A stretch of 64,000 nucleotides of DNA, taken from assembly GCA_033065855.1 (NCBI GenBank), contig JAVXUO010002980.1, positions 248,001 through 312,000 of the forward strand, read 5' to 3'. The DNA is from Escallonia rubra. Taxonomy: Eukaryota; Streptophyta; Magnoliopsida; Escalloniales; Escalloniaceae. A model generated the notes under the pieces. It had not been told where the DNA came from and did no database searches. It saw only the letters and a program-made list of their open reading frames with translations. The translations under genes were made by a program, and so were the position numbers. Positions 20,412-30,278 of the stretch are shown one piece after another (position 1 is the stretch's first letter; each line of letters starts with the position of its first letter).

Positions 20412-23400
20412 ATGTCGCAGAATCCTAATCCGCAAGCTCAGTTAGGAGGAACCCCTCCACCAGGGTCGTCTTCACCTCTGATGCGCGACCCAATTCGTGG
20501 GGTATCCACATCTCAGCCGCCCAACCGCGGCAAAAAGGTCATGAATACGCCATCCATCACTACTATGGCGCGAACCACTACGGTACCTGTGATTCCTGCA
20601 ATAATACCAACTGTCGTAACGGCACCGGCATCTATTGCAGTGATACCGCCGGCAGTAACATTTACTCCTCCATCCGGAAACACAGTTCATCGTCCACTCC
20701 AAACTGCTGGCATATCTGAACCTCCCATTACCACTGTCACCACAATGGGAGTGAACGTCGCTCCATCTATGGATAACCAAACCGACCTAATGGCTGTTAT
20801 CCGAGCAATGCAACAATCTATTGAGAAATTGCAAGCTGCCATAGAACATCCGCCTCCACAGTCGGAACCTCTCAGGCCTCCAGGCACTTCAAAGACCCCG
20901 GAGCAAACAAGTCACAACCAACACGAGACCCAGGTAACAGATGAAGAATTTGACGACGAAAGGCGAAATCCAAGATCTAGAAAGCGTCGAGAAAATTATA
21001 ATGAGGCTCACTCATACCCCAATACTGGGGGTAATCGGGCAGAACAATACTCCAATGCTCCAATTATAATTGGACAGCCATTCTCCGAAGAGATCGATCT
21101 CTTCCCAACTCCGCCACACTTCAAAATGACTCCGTGCGAGTCATATGATGGCAAGGGAGACCCAATGGAACACTTAGCCCGCTTCACCTCGGGGATGAAT
21201 CTGCATCTGGTTCCTGATCAAATAATGTGCCGGGCTTTCCCTGTGACATTAAAAGGAGCCGCACACGTATGGTTCCAACACTTAGCTCCTCGTTCCATTT
21301 CTTGCTGGGCCCAGTTGGCTGAATCCTTTCGAAGCAATTTTCTCACAAGTCGCATTCAGAGGAAAAATTCTTCGGCCCTTTTTAGTATAATTCAGGGGCC
21401 AAGGGAATCCCTAAAATCATACTACGCTCGTTTTAACACCGAAAAGCTCCTCATCGATCATTTGGATCCAGGAGTAACCTTTGCAGCGATGGCTAGGGGA
21501 GTCAGGCCGGGAACGCCTCTACGTTTCTCTTTAAACAAGCGCCCACCAACAGATATGTCAGATCTTCTGAACCGAGTAGAGAAGTACCTTCGGGCAGAGG
21601 AAGATTCGACATCGTCACAAAAAGAAGAGATCCACTCTGGGCAGAAGAGGCGTGACCGTCTGGAAGGGAACAATCAGGATGAACCAAAACGTTCACGAGT
21701 GGCCCTCTCAAAATCCTTTACTCCCCTTAATACTACGCGCGGACATATTCTTCACCAAATCAAGGGCCAAAACATCCTCAAATGGCCCAAACCTATGAGA
21801 GGTCCAGCGGAAAGAAGGGATACTCAAGTATACTGCCATTTCCACAAGGATCACGGTCACACGACAGAAGACTGCAAGGTGCTTCAGCGAGAAATAGAGA
21901 ATCTCATCGCCAGGGGACATCTTAAGCAGTTCGTCAAAAACAATCATCGGCAGCAGACTGGGGGAAGAGCTAATCCACGAAGAACCGACGAAGCTCCTCC
22001 AAAGGATCCGCCTGTTATACATACCATCTCTGGAGGACCTAGCGCCGGCGGCCTATCTAGCTCTTCACGAAAAGCTTATGCTAGACAGGTAAATCTTGCA
22101 CAAGGACCGGCAAAGCGAGCAAAAGAACTCACCTCGCTAGAATTTGACAATACCGACCTAGAGGGAGTGAGCCTTCCGCATGACGATGCACTCGTCATCA
22201 CTTTGAGGATAGATGCTTTCCAAATCAAACGCATCTTGGTCGATACAGGAAGCTCGGCCGACATCCTTTTCGATGATGCGTTCAATCAAATGGGGATCTC
22301 CGAAGATAGGATCAAGCCAATATCTTCCCCTTTATACGGCTTCACAGGTGCTTCTGCACCGGTAAGAGGGATTGCTTCCCTAACGGTCGTCGCAGGAGAA
22401 ATGCCTCGTCAGGCGGTGCACACACTTGATTTCCTTATTGTCAAAGTTAAATCGTCGTACAATGGGATTTTGGGACGAACAGGCCTCAACAAATTGCAGG
22501 CAGTGGCATCAACTTACCATCTCATCATGAAGTTCCCTACGCCAAGGGGAGTTGGTTATGTGAAAGGAGATCAAATTCTAGCTCGAAGATGTTACGTGGC
22601 ATCGTGCAAGATCGAAGAGACACTCTCTATTGACGACCAACGAGACGAAAAGACTTTGAGACACGCGGAGCCTGTAGAAGCTCTTGTTTCTGTCTCAATC
22701 AGAGAGGGGGATGACGAGCGGCAAGTGAGGATTGGTTCAATGCTAGAGCCAAGAGTTAGAGACCAGCTAGTCTCTTTCCTTCGATCCAATATGGACGTCT
22801 TCGCGTGGAGTGCAGCGGACATGCAGGGCATTGATCCGTCAGTAATCACTCACCAGCTTTCGGTCGACCCCACGTTCAAACCCGTCAAACAGAAGAAGCG
22901 ACCTTTCGCACCAGAAAGACAGGCGATAATCAAAACCGAAATCGATAAGCTCCTGGCAGCTGATTTCATCAAGGAAATTGACTATCCCGAGTGGATAGCC
23001 AATGTGGTTATGGTACCAAAGGCGGGAGCAAACAAATGGAGAATCTGCATTGATTACACGGATCTGAACATGGCATGTCCCAAAGATAGTTACCCACTGC
23101 CTCGCATCGATACGTTAATCGACGCTACGTCGGGTCACCAGCTACTTAGCTTCATGGACGCATTTTCTGGATATAATCAGATCCGAATGCACGCAGACGA
23201 CGTAGCTAAGACGGCCTTTATCACGGATCAAGGTCTATTTTGCTACAACGTCATGCCTTTCGGGTTAAAAAATGCTGGTGCAACGTACCAACGGTTAGTT
23301 GATAAAATATTCAAACCTCTCATTGGAAAGGGCATGGAGGTCTATGTCGACGACATGCTTGTCAAAAGCCTTCAAGCAGAGGACCACATTGCTGATCTAC

Positions 23401-23654
23401 AACAGTGTTTCGCACTCCTCCGCGAGTATCGCATGCGCCTCAATCCTACCAAATGCGCTTTTGGAGTATCGTCAGGAAAGTTCCTTGGGTTTATGATCTC
23501 CGAAAGGGGAATTGAAGCTAACCCCGAAAAGATCCAAGCAATTCAAGAAATGGTCGCTCCCAGACGCATGAAGGAAATACAAGTCCTGACGGGAAGAATA
23601 GCAGATTTCTCTCTAGGTCAGCTGAGCGCTGCTTGCCGTTCTTTAAGGCGTTAA
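20412..23654 (+). CDS. Gag, protease and reverse transcriptase part of the Tat polyprotein
   Basis: A 1080-codon frame starts 41 bp after the LTR. In order: a proline-rich leader (residues 1-200); the retrotransposon Gag domain (about 225-390, with LKGAAHVWFQHLAP and ESFRSNFL); the cysteine/histidine motif YCHFHKDHGHTTEDC (about 478-492); aspartic protease with VDTGSSADILFD (about 608); and reverse transcriptase with WRICIDYTDLN (about 876), MPFGLKNAGATYQ and the catalytic YVDDM (about 978). Gag packages RNA, protease cuts the polyprotein and RT makes cDNA. The frame is lost near residue 1065, just after the RT thumb, and ends at 23654. The rest of pol continues in another frame from 23633, so one polyprotein cannot be made by simple translation. 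Confidence 0.95.
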   Translation: MSQNPNPQAQLGGTPPPGSSSPLMRDPIRGVSTSQPPNRGKKVMNTPSITTMARTTTVPVIPAIIPTVVTAPASIAVIPPAVTFTPPSGNTVHRPLQTAGISEPPITTVTTMGVNVAPSMDNQTDLMAVIRAMQQSIEKLQAAIEHPPPQSEPLRPPGTSKTPEQTSHNQHETQVTDEEFDDERRNPRSRKRRENYNEAHSYPNTGGNRAEQYSNAPIIIGQPFSEEIDLFPTPPHFKMTPCESYDGKGDPMEHLARFTSGMNLHLVPDQIMCRAFPVTLKGAAHVWFQHLAPRSISCWAQLAESFRSNFLTSRIQRKNSSALFSIIQGPRESLKSYYARFNTEKLLIDHLDPGVTFAAMARGVRPGTPLRFSLNKRPPTDMSDLLNRVEKYLRAEEDSTSSQKEEIHSGQKRRDRLEGNNQDEPKRSRVALSKSFTPLNTTRGHILHQIKGQNILKWPKPMRGPAERRDTQVYCHFHKDHGHTTEDCKVLQREIENLIARGHLKQFVKNNHRQQTGGRANPRRTDEAPPKDPPVIHTISGGPSAGGLSSSSRKAYARQVNLAQGPAKRAKELTSLEFDNTDLEGVSLPHDDALVITLRIDAFQIKRILVDTGSSADILFDDAFNQMGISEDRIKPISSPLYGFTGASAPVRGIASLTVVAGEMPRQAVHTLDFLIVKVKSSYNGILGRTGLNKLQAVASTYHLIMKFPTPRGVGYVKGDQILARRCYVASCKIEETLSIDDQRDEKTLRHAEPVEALVSVSIREGDDERQVRIGSMLEPRVRDQLVSFLRSNMDVFAWSAADMQGIDPSVITHQLSVDPTFKPVKQKKRPFAPERQAIIKTEIDKLLAADFIKEIDYPEWIANVVMVPKAGANKWRICIDYTDLNMACPKDSYPLPRIDTLIDATSGHQLLSFMDAFSGYNQIRMHADDVAKTAFITDQGLFCYNVMPFGLKNAGATYQRLVDKIFKPLIGKGMEVYVDDMLVKSLQAEDHIADLQQCFALLREYRMRLNPTKCAFGVSSGKFLGFMISERGIEANPEKIQAIQEMVAPRRMKEIQVLTGRIADFSLGQLSAACRSLRR

Positions 23655-23660
23655 AGAACA
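23590..23660 (+). other. Frameshift between the two pol frames
   Basis: The first frame stays open through GGAAGAATAGCAG, but its translation after that no longer follows the family pattern. The second frame picks up at CTCTCTAGGTCAGCTGAG with the expected CLPFFK region. A deletion of a few bases near 23600-23605 explains this better than programmed frameshifting, because no slippery heptamer is evident. With nearly identical LTRs, this is probably a recent lesion. Confidence 0.75.
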
Positions 23661-25885
23661 TCAAAAATTTCGAGTGGACGGAAGAATGTCAAACCTCCTT
23701 CGACAAACTGAAAGAATATCTTGCCTCACCGCCTCTGCTCTCTAAGCCCCTACCTGGAGAAGATCTTTTCCTTTATTTGGCCGTTTCAGAATCCGCCGTC
23801 AGTGCGGTTTTAATCCGAGAGCAAGATGGTCGACAGCTCCCTATCTATTATGTGAGCAAGATTCTTCAAGGAGCTGAACAGAGATATCCGAATACAGAAA
23901 AATTGGCGTTTGCCCTTCTGATCGCCGCAAGGAAGCTTCGCCCGTACTTTCAGTCTCACACAATGGTCGTGCTCACCGACAAACCTCTCAGGCGAATATT
24001 GCACAAGCCTGATCTCTCGGGTCGTCTCGTTCCATGGTCAATAGAGTTAGGCGAGTTTGACATCCATTATCGACCACGGCCCTCCATTAAGGGACAAGCT
24101 TTGGCTGACTTCGTTGTTGAGTGTACTTTTCCCATTGAAGACGAAGAACCACTCGTCCAACCTGAATCGTTTGCTTGGACACTCTTCGTGGATGGATCCT
24201 CAAACGCACACGGAAGTGGTGCGGGATTAATTCTTAATGGACCGGAGGGCCTGATCATTGAGTACGCTCTTCGTTTTGATTTCCAAGCTTCGAACAATGA
24301 AGCTGAGTATGAAGCTTTGATAGCAGGGATACACCTCGCTCACGCCATGCGAGCAGCGTCCCTTCATGCTTTCAGCGATTCAGCTCTCGTTGTAAAACAA
24401 ATGTCAGGAGAATACGAAGCAAAGGATCCTAAAATGGCCACTTACCTGTCTAAAGCCAAAGAAGTAGCTCGCATATTTACTCTCTTCAAAATCACTCAAA
24501 TTCGCCGCGAGGATAACACTTCTGCAGATGCACTTTCAAGGTTAGCCTCTCAAGATCCATCCGGTTTTGGCCGCACCATTCATCTCGAACTTCTTCATGA
24601 ACCGAGTATTGCAACGAAGGAAGTCATGCAAACCGAGCATGAACCATCGTGGATTGATCCCATCAAGGCCTACCTTCAGGACGGCACGTTACCTGCCGAC
24701 CGGAAACAAGCCAGGAGCATCATTCTTCGCTCGGCTCGGTATGCTATTGTGGACGATGTACTATACAAGCGTTCCTTCACACTTCCTTACCTCCGTTGCC
24801 TCACACCGACAGAATCGAATTATGCTCTGCGAGAAGTTCATGAAGGCATTTGCGGACAACACTTGGGAGGACGCGCCTTGGCACACAAAGTTCTTCGACA
24901 TGGGTATTATTGGCCGACAATGCATCGTGACGCCTTGGACTTCACAAAAAAATGTGATGCTTGCCAACGTTTTTCTTCAATCCCCAGGCAATCACCAAGC
25001 CCCTTGTCATCATTGAGTTGCTGCATACCTTTTGCTATGTGGGGAATGGACATCATGGATCCTTTCCCTACAGCAACAGCTCAGCGTCGATTCATAATCG
25101 TGGCAATTGATTATTTCACCAAGTGGGCAGAAGCAGAAGCTTTGGCCACGATTACTGAAAAGAAATGTGAAGACTTTTTCTGGCGAGCCATTGTTTGCCG
25201 TTTTGGAATTCCACGGGTGCTCGTCACAGATAATGGCAAACAATTTGACAACTCAACTTTTCGGAGTTTTTGCACTAATCTATCGATCGAGCAACGCTTC
25301 ACTTTCGTGGCACACCCACAGACGAATGGGCAAACTGAAGTTATGAACCGCACACTTCTTCAAGGGATAAAGAAGAGGCTGGATGGAGCGAAAGGTTTGT
25401 GGGTCGAAAAGTTGCCCAAAATTCTTTGGGCCTACAATACCACCACTAGAACTCCTACTGGCGAAACCCCCTTCAGTCTGTCTTTCGGAACGGAAGCTCT
25501 CATACCTGTGGAAGTCGGGTTACCTTCTCTTCGGCTCACATCGTATGCCCCGATACAAAATGAGGAGGCTCTCCGAGCCAATCTCGACCTCCTTGATGAA
25601 CGTCGTGAGCAAGCGGCCATGCGCCTCGCAGCTTACCAACATCATGTATCCAAATTCTATGACCAGAGAGTTCGTCCACGGGCTTTCCGAGTGGGCGACT
25701 TAGTCCTACGTCGCATAGAAGCTTCAGCCCCGCGCGAAGCCATTGGCAAGTTAGCACCCAACTGGGAGGGCCCTTACAGGGTTGTGAGATTAGGAGGCCC
25801 AGGGGCCTATCATTTGGAACAGTTGGATGGCAAGGCAATTCCTCGAACATGGAATGCGATGCATTTAAGGCGATATTATCCATAA
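23633..25885 (+). CDS. RNase H, second RNase H and integrase part of the Tat polyprotein
   Basis: A 750-codon frame overlaps the previous one by 22 bases and continues the same polyprotein. Residues about 10-160 hold the RT-linked RNase H (YLAVSESAVSAVLI, YPNTEKLAFAL). Residues about 181-305 hold an additional archaeal-type RNase H (WTLFVDGSSNAHGSGAGLIL, ASNNEAEYEALIAG, DNTSADALSRLAS), the mark of Tat elements. Integrase follows: an H-H-C-C zinc domain (about 402-446) and a catalytic core with D473, D533 and E569, the last two 35 residues apart. The carboxy end (LAPNWEGPYRVV) has no chromodomain. The apparent start codon is only where the shifted frame happens to open; natural expression would be as part of gag-pol. 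Confidence 0.95.
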   Translation: MPFFKALKNIKNFEWTEECQTSFDKLKEYLASPPLLSKPLPGEDLFLYLAVSESAVSAVLIREQDGRQLPIYYVSKILQGAEQRYPNTEKLAFALLIAARKLRPYFQSHTMVVLTDKPLRRILHKPDLSGRLVPWSIELGEFDIHYRPRPSIKGQALADFVVECTFPIEDEEPLVQPESFAWTLFVDGSSNAHGSGAGLILNGPEGLIIEYALRFDFQASNNEAEYEALIAGIHLAHAMRAASLHAFSDSALVVKQMSGEYEAKDPKMATYLSKAKEVARIFTLFKITQIRREDNTSADALSRLASQDPSGFGRTIHLELLHEPSIATKEVMQTEHEPSWIDPIKAYLQDGTLPADRKQARSIILRSARYAIVDDVLYKRSFTLPYLRCLTPTESNYALREVHEGICGQHLGGRALAHKVLRHGYYWPTMHRDALDFTKKCDACQRFSSIPRQSPSPLSSLSCCIPFAMWGMDIMDPFPTATAQRRFIIVAIDYFTKWAEAEALATITEKKCEDFFWRAIVCRFGIPRVLVTDNGKQFDNSTFRSFCTNLSIEQRFTFVAHPQTNGQTEVMNRTLLQGIKKRLDGAKGLWVEKLPKILWAYNTTTRTPTGETPFSLSFGTEALIPVEVGLPSLRLTSYAPIQNEEALRANLDLLDERREQAAMRLAAYQHHVSKFYDQRVRPRAFRVGDLVLRRIEASAPREAIGKLAPNWEGPYRVVRLGGPGAYHLEQLDGKAIPRTWNAMHLRRYYP

Positions 25886-26180
25886 ACAGACCGAAGGGGG
25901 GGGGGGGGCAATCCCTTCCCCCAGTCTAAGCTGATCTCTCAGCCTTCCCAGTCTGTTTATGTTTTAAGCTGATCTCTCAGCCTCAGTCTTTTTATTTTTT
26001 AAGTTGATCGCCTTAATTTTTCGTTAGCTCCAGAGGCATGTTTTGATATGAATAAAAATCAAAATGCATGAAGATTTGATTGCGTCAATAAAAACTTGAT
26101 TGCATTAAATTCCAAAGATACGAGGATCCTAGGCAGTACAACAGGAAATCTTAAAATCTAGCCTACTCTAGACAGAAATC
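25886..26180. other. Spacer between pol and the antisense gene
   Basis: The spacer holds a run of 12 G at about 25897-25908 and two copies of AAGCTGATCTCTCAGCCT (about 25928 and 25966) followed by a third degenerate one. It would be the shared 3' end of the convergent sense and antisense transcripts. No coding frame. Confidence 0.6.
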
Positions 26181-26184
26181 CTAT

Positions 26185-28150
26185 CTACTCATCCTGATCA
26201 TCAGCATCTCCCGGCACCACCAGCTCATGAGAAGAACCTTCGGTCGTAAGCACCGATTGCCTTGGGATCGTTCCTGATCCTGACCCTGAAGCACCCAAAC
26301 TGCGACTAATTGAGGAACTAGGCACCCGCAGACCAGCAGCTCTACGCTCGGCATCTTCAGCCCGAAGAGCATCCTCTGCAGCAGCTTCACGAGCAAATTT
26401 ATGCTCGTAGATACTCAAGTCATATTCAGGATGATCCTTCAAAATGTCCGCCTTGCACTCCTTATAACCATGAACAAGTGCCCTTTTTGAGTCACGGTAA
26501 CGCAGGTCCATGAAAAACTGAGACTTCTTGAACTGCTGCACGGCCTGAGCAGCAATCGATGACTTCTCAGCATCAAAGCAATTGACTCGAGTCGTTAGTT
26601 GCTCCACCTTCCTGCCCAAATCTTCCACCTTCTTCTCTGCTTCTCGACGAAAGTTGTTCTCTATCATAACATTTTTCTTCTCCTCGTCCAGTACTTTGTC
26701 AGCAGCAATAAGCTTCTCAGCCCCAATTTGCACCTGCGCCATGGCCTGAGACATCAGTTGGACCATGCCATTGGCCGTCTCATTGACGCCGTAGCCCGAC
26801 AATGTCTTACGATCCATGGGAATGATTGCATGACTAGACCAGTCCCATGCCGTACGAGGAGATTTGAAGACAGATTCATCAATCGATACTCCCCAGGCTG
26901 GACGATGCGGAGTGTCAGGACGAACAGAAGAAGAAGTAGCTCTGCTCCCACCTTTACCAGAAATTCTTCGTTTCTTGGTACCTTCTTGTGACTTGTCTAC
27001 CCTAGACAGAGCCAAAACAAAGTCTTCGGATTGTGCCACCTTCGGCTGCGATCCAGAAACCAAAGCTCCAAAATCCAGGTCCTGCACTTCCTCCTCAATA
27101 CCGTGGGCGGTAGCCAGCTCATCAGGAATGATCTCCCCCAAAACGCCTTGGGCATTGAACAATGGAGGATCCCCTTGTGCGCGCGACGACATGTTTTCTG
27201 CACACGAAACAGTAAGTTACACCATTCAATATTATGAAAGTATAAGCTTTGATAAGAGCTTTACCAGGATCATTCTCGCCCTCCTCTTCCTCCTCATCAA
27301 AATCTTGAGGCTCAAGGGGAAGAATAATGCCGCACTCACGGAGCTGGGAATTGCTCAAGGGATATCTGGATTCTAAAGGCTCGGCTTCCTTAAGCTTCGA
27401 AATATGCTCAAGGTCAGTTTCCGACAAGTCCTTTTCTTTCAGTCTATTACAGGCCCTCGTCTCACATTCTGGGAGCCATACGTTACAGACCTCGCCCCTT
27501 TGGGACTTGGGCAGCTTAACAAACAAAAACCTCTCCTTCCAATTATGGTTGGATGATGGGGGGTGTGGAAACAAGTTGGCTTCGGCCTTTGGGCGACGAC
27601 TTAAAAAATACCAACCTACTTGTTTAGTGATTGCACAGATGGTAAAGAACCATCTGAATACCCTAACTCTAGGGTTCAGTCCTAGCTTATGGCATCGGTA
27701 GATAAAGAAACTCATAAAGCGCCATGCATGGGGGGAAAGTTGGCCGGGAGCAAGCCCATAAGCATTTAGAAGCTTAACAAAGAAGGGGTGGAGGGGAACT
27801 CTAAAACCATTGATAAACATGTCCCAGTAAACACCTATTTCGTCAATTGTAGTCATGTTTGCCGCTTCATCCTCGTCTGGAAGCCTTAATTTTACAATCG
27901 ACGGAATTTCACAACGATCGCGTAGAAGCTTCAGGTCGTAACTACTTAGCTTACTTCTTAGTGTGTGCGCATCGAAAGGTTTGGGAGACTGGGCATTCTC
28001 CGTCAACACCTCCTTAGCAGGCACACCCCTCGATTCTTGAAAAGGAACCAAGGGAATTCCAATTTCTAAGAACAAGGGATCAAAGGTAGGCTCTATCCTA
28101 AAACCTAGTGGATCAAGTTCAGAAACATGTTCCTCACCTTCATTTGACAT
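26185..28150 (-). CDS. Antisense gene of the Tat element, two exons, intact
   Basis: The gene lies on the strand opposite gag-pol, between pol and the 3' arrays. Exon 1 is 28150-27265 and exon 2 is 27197-26185, with a GT-AG intron (GTAAAG...GTGCAG). Splicing joins phase 1 to phase 1 and keeps the frame open for 632 residues in total. Exon 1 carries the domain known as putative gypsy-type transposon (Pfam PF04195): GFRVPLHPFFVKLLNAYGLA, SPHAWRFM, GLNPRVRVFRWFF. An acidic stretch (FDEEEEEGEND) precedes the junction. Exon 2 has a lysine/arginine patch (TKKRRISGKGG), a likely coiled coil around KVLDEEKKNVMIENNF and a serine-rich tail. Antisense ORFs of this type are known in Tat elements such as Grande; their function is not established. 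A minus-strand TATA box lies about 175 bp upstream. Confidence 0.88.
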
Positions 28151-28322
28151 AATTTCAGATCAAAACAGAGGATTTCAAAAGAAAAAGTTTGAAACTTACT
28201 TGAAAAAAAAGAGTAGATCTTCAAACTCAAAACTTAAAAATCTTCAAAGGCTCCAAGACGATCTCTCTCCCTCACTCTCTGAGAAAATGAAGCAAGTAGT
28301 GAAGTGGGTAAAAAGGTTTCAC

Positions 28323-28332
28323 TCCTTATATA
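28323..28332 (-). promoter_or_regulatory. TATA box for the antisense gene
   Basis: The minus strand reads CTATATAAGG about 175 bp upstream of the antisense ATG at 28150. That spacing suits an independent promoter with a leader of about 140 bases, which would include the GA-rich text around 28260-28285. Expression is inferred. Confidence 0.55.
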
Positions 28333-28469
28333 GAAAACGATAGACCCATCCAATGGATGAGATCTCATGACCTATCAAGTCACTTGACACTTGGCATACA
28401 TCTAAAAGAACTTAACAGGGACAAAATTACCTATTTACCCCATGACGATAACTACAATAGAGACGAGTA

Positions 28470-29455
28470 GACGAGCTACTTAGTCCTAGCCTCTGCCGAG
28501 CAGACGAGCCCTATGGACCACGCCTCTGCTCTTGACGAGCAGACGAGCTACTTAGTCCTAGCCTCTGCCGAGCAGACGAGCCCTATGAACCACGCCTCTG
28601 CTCTTGACGAGCAGACGAGCTACTTAGTCCTAGCCTCTGCCGAGCAGACGAGCCCTATGGACCACGCCTCTGCTCTTGACGAGCAGACGAGCTACTTAGT
28701 CCTAGCCTCTGCCGAGCAGACGAGCCCTATGGACCACGCCTCTGCTCTTGACGAGCAGACGAGCTACTTAGTCCTAGCCTCTGCCGAGCAGACGAGCCCT
28801 ATGGACCACGCCTCTGCTCTTGACCACCAGACAAGCTACTTAGTCCTAGCCTCTGCCGAGCAGACGAGCCCTATGGACCACGCCTCTGCTCTTGACGAGC
28901 AGACGAGCTACTTAGTCCTAGCCTCTGCCGAGCAGACGAGCCCTATGGACCACGCCTCTGCTCTTGACGAGCAGACGAGCTACTTAGTCCTAGCCTCTGC
29001 CGAGCAGACGAGCCCTATGGACCACGCCTCTGCTCTTGACGAGCAGACGAGCTACTTAGTCCTAGCCTCTGCCGAGCAGACGAGCCCTATGGACCACGCC
29101 TCTGCTCTTGACGAGCAGACGAGCTACTTAGTCCTAGCCTCTGCCGAGCAGACGAGCCCTATGGACCACGCCTCTGCTCTTGACGAGCAGACGAGCTACT
29201 TAGTCCTAGCCTCTGCCGAGCAGACGAGCCCTATGGACCACGCCTCTGCTCTTGACGAGCAGACGAGCTACTTAGTCCTAGCCTCTGCTGAGCAGACGAG
29301 CCCTATGGACCACGCCTCTGCTCTTGACGAGCAGACGAGCTACTTAGTCCTAGCCTCTGCCGAGCAGACGAGCCCTATGGACCACGCCTCTGCTCTGGAC
29401 GAGCAGACGAGCGACTTAGTCCTAGCCTCTGCAGAGCAGACGAGCCCTATGGACC
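28470..29455. repeat. 72-bp tandem array, 13 full copies, in the Tat 3' region
   Basis: From 28513 a 72-bp unit recurs 13 times almost without change, preceded by a partial unit and followed by a partial one. Because 72 is divisible by three, the plus strand stays open and reads a 24-residue unit beginning MDHASALDEQTSYLVLASAE for 323 codons; this is a by-product of the array, not a recognised protein. Each unit holds two related halves (CTCTTGACGAGCAGACGAG and CTCTGCCGAGCAGACGAG). Near-identical units indicate recent expansion by slippage or unequal exchange. Confidence 0.95.
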
Positions 29456-30135
29456 ACGCGTCCCTGCTCGGCCAAGCCGAGTAGACGACCTCCAACACGT
29501 CTCTGCTCGGCAAGCCGAGTAGACGACTTGGAAACACGTCTCTGCTCGGCCAAGCCGAGTAGACGACTTGGAAACACGTCTCTGCTCGGCCAAGCCGAGT
29601 AGACGACCTCCAACACGTCTCTGCTCGGCCAAGCCGAGTAGACGACCTCCAACACGTCTCTGCTCGGCCAAGCCGAGTAGACGACTTGGAAACACGTCTC
29701 TGCTCGGCCAAGCCGAGTAGACGACTTGGAAACACGTCTCTGCTCGGCCAAACCGAGTAGACGACTTCCAAACGTCTACAATAACTTCCAAACACGTCTC
29801 TGCTCCGCCAAGCCGAGTAGGCGACTTGGAAACACTTCTCTGCTCGGCCGAGCCGAGTAGACGACATCCAACACGTCTCTGCTCGGCCAAGCCGAGTAGA
29901 CGACTTGGAAATACGTCTCTGCTCGGCTAAGCCGAGTAGACGACCTCCAAAGGCGTCTCTACTCGGCTAAGACGAGTAAACCTCAAAAGGCCTCTCTGCT
30001 CGGCCAAAACAAACTGACAATTTCTGGAAGCATCCCTGCTCGGCTAAACCGAGTAGACAACTTCCAAAGGCGTCTCTCTCTACTCGGCCAAAACGAGCAG
30101 ACGAGCCCCTAAGTCTCTGCTCGGCTTCGCCGAAT
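29456..30135. repeat. Array of about 40-bp units with CTCGGCCAAGCCGAG palindrome
   Basis: Units of 39-41 bp repeat, of the form TCTCTGCTCGGCCAAGCCGAGTAGACGAC followed by TTGGAAACACG or CTCCAACACG (described here in parts). The core CTCGGCCAAGCCGAG is a 6-bp inverted repeat around CAA. Units become more degenerate towards the 3' LTR. They share TGCTCGGC/GAGCAGACGAG text with the 72-bp array, so one probably evolved from the other. The same array, in part, precedes the extra LTRs at 32350 and 35017. Confidence 0.95.
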
Positions 30136-30278
30136 AGACAACTCCCGTCTGATCTGTTCGGCCCCTACAACATTTCTCTTCAACTCATTGGCAGAATAAT
30201 TTTTAATCAGGCAGAAGGGAAAATATTCCAACATTCCATAATCCTCTTCGGAAAAGAGAACATGGAATGTGGGGCAAA

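Noticed and set aside
20472-20780. Antisense frames overlapping gag-pol (20472-20780, 21708-22022, 25536-25883)
   Set aside because: Shadows of the strongly coding sense frames, without domains of their own.
23590-23660. Programmed ribosomal frameshift between the pol frames
   Set aside because: No slippery heptamer or obvious following stem was seen, and family members normally have one continuous pol frame.
28513-29484. 323-codon open frame as a repeat protein gene
   Set aside because: It follows automatically from a stop-free 72-bp tandem unit. There is no separate start context, and it is in the 3' region of the retrotransposon.
29340-29890. Antisense frames rich in RLLGLAEQRR
   Set aside because: Products of the about 40-bp array in several frames, with no non-repeat sequence.
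28470-30135. Possible CRISPR array, because of regular repeats
   Set aside because: Units are directly contiguous with no unique spacers, in a plant retrotransposon, with no cas genes.
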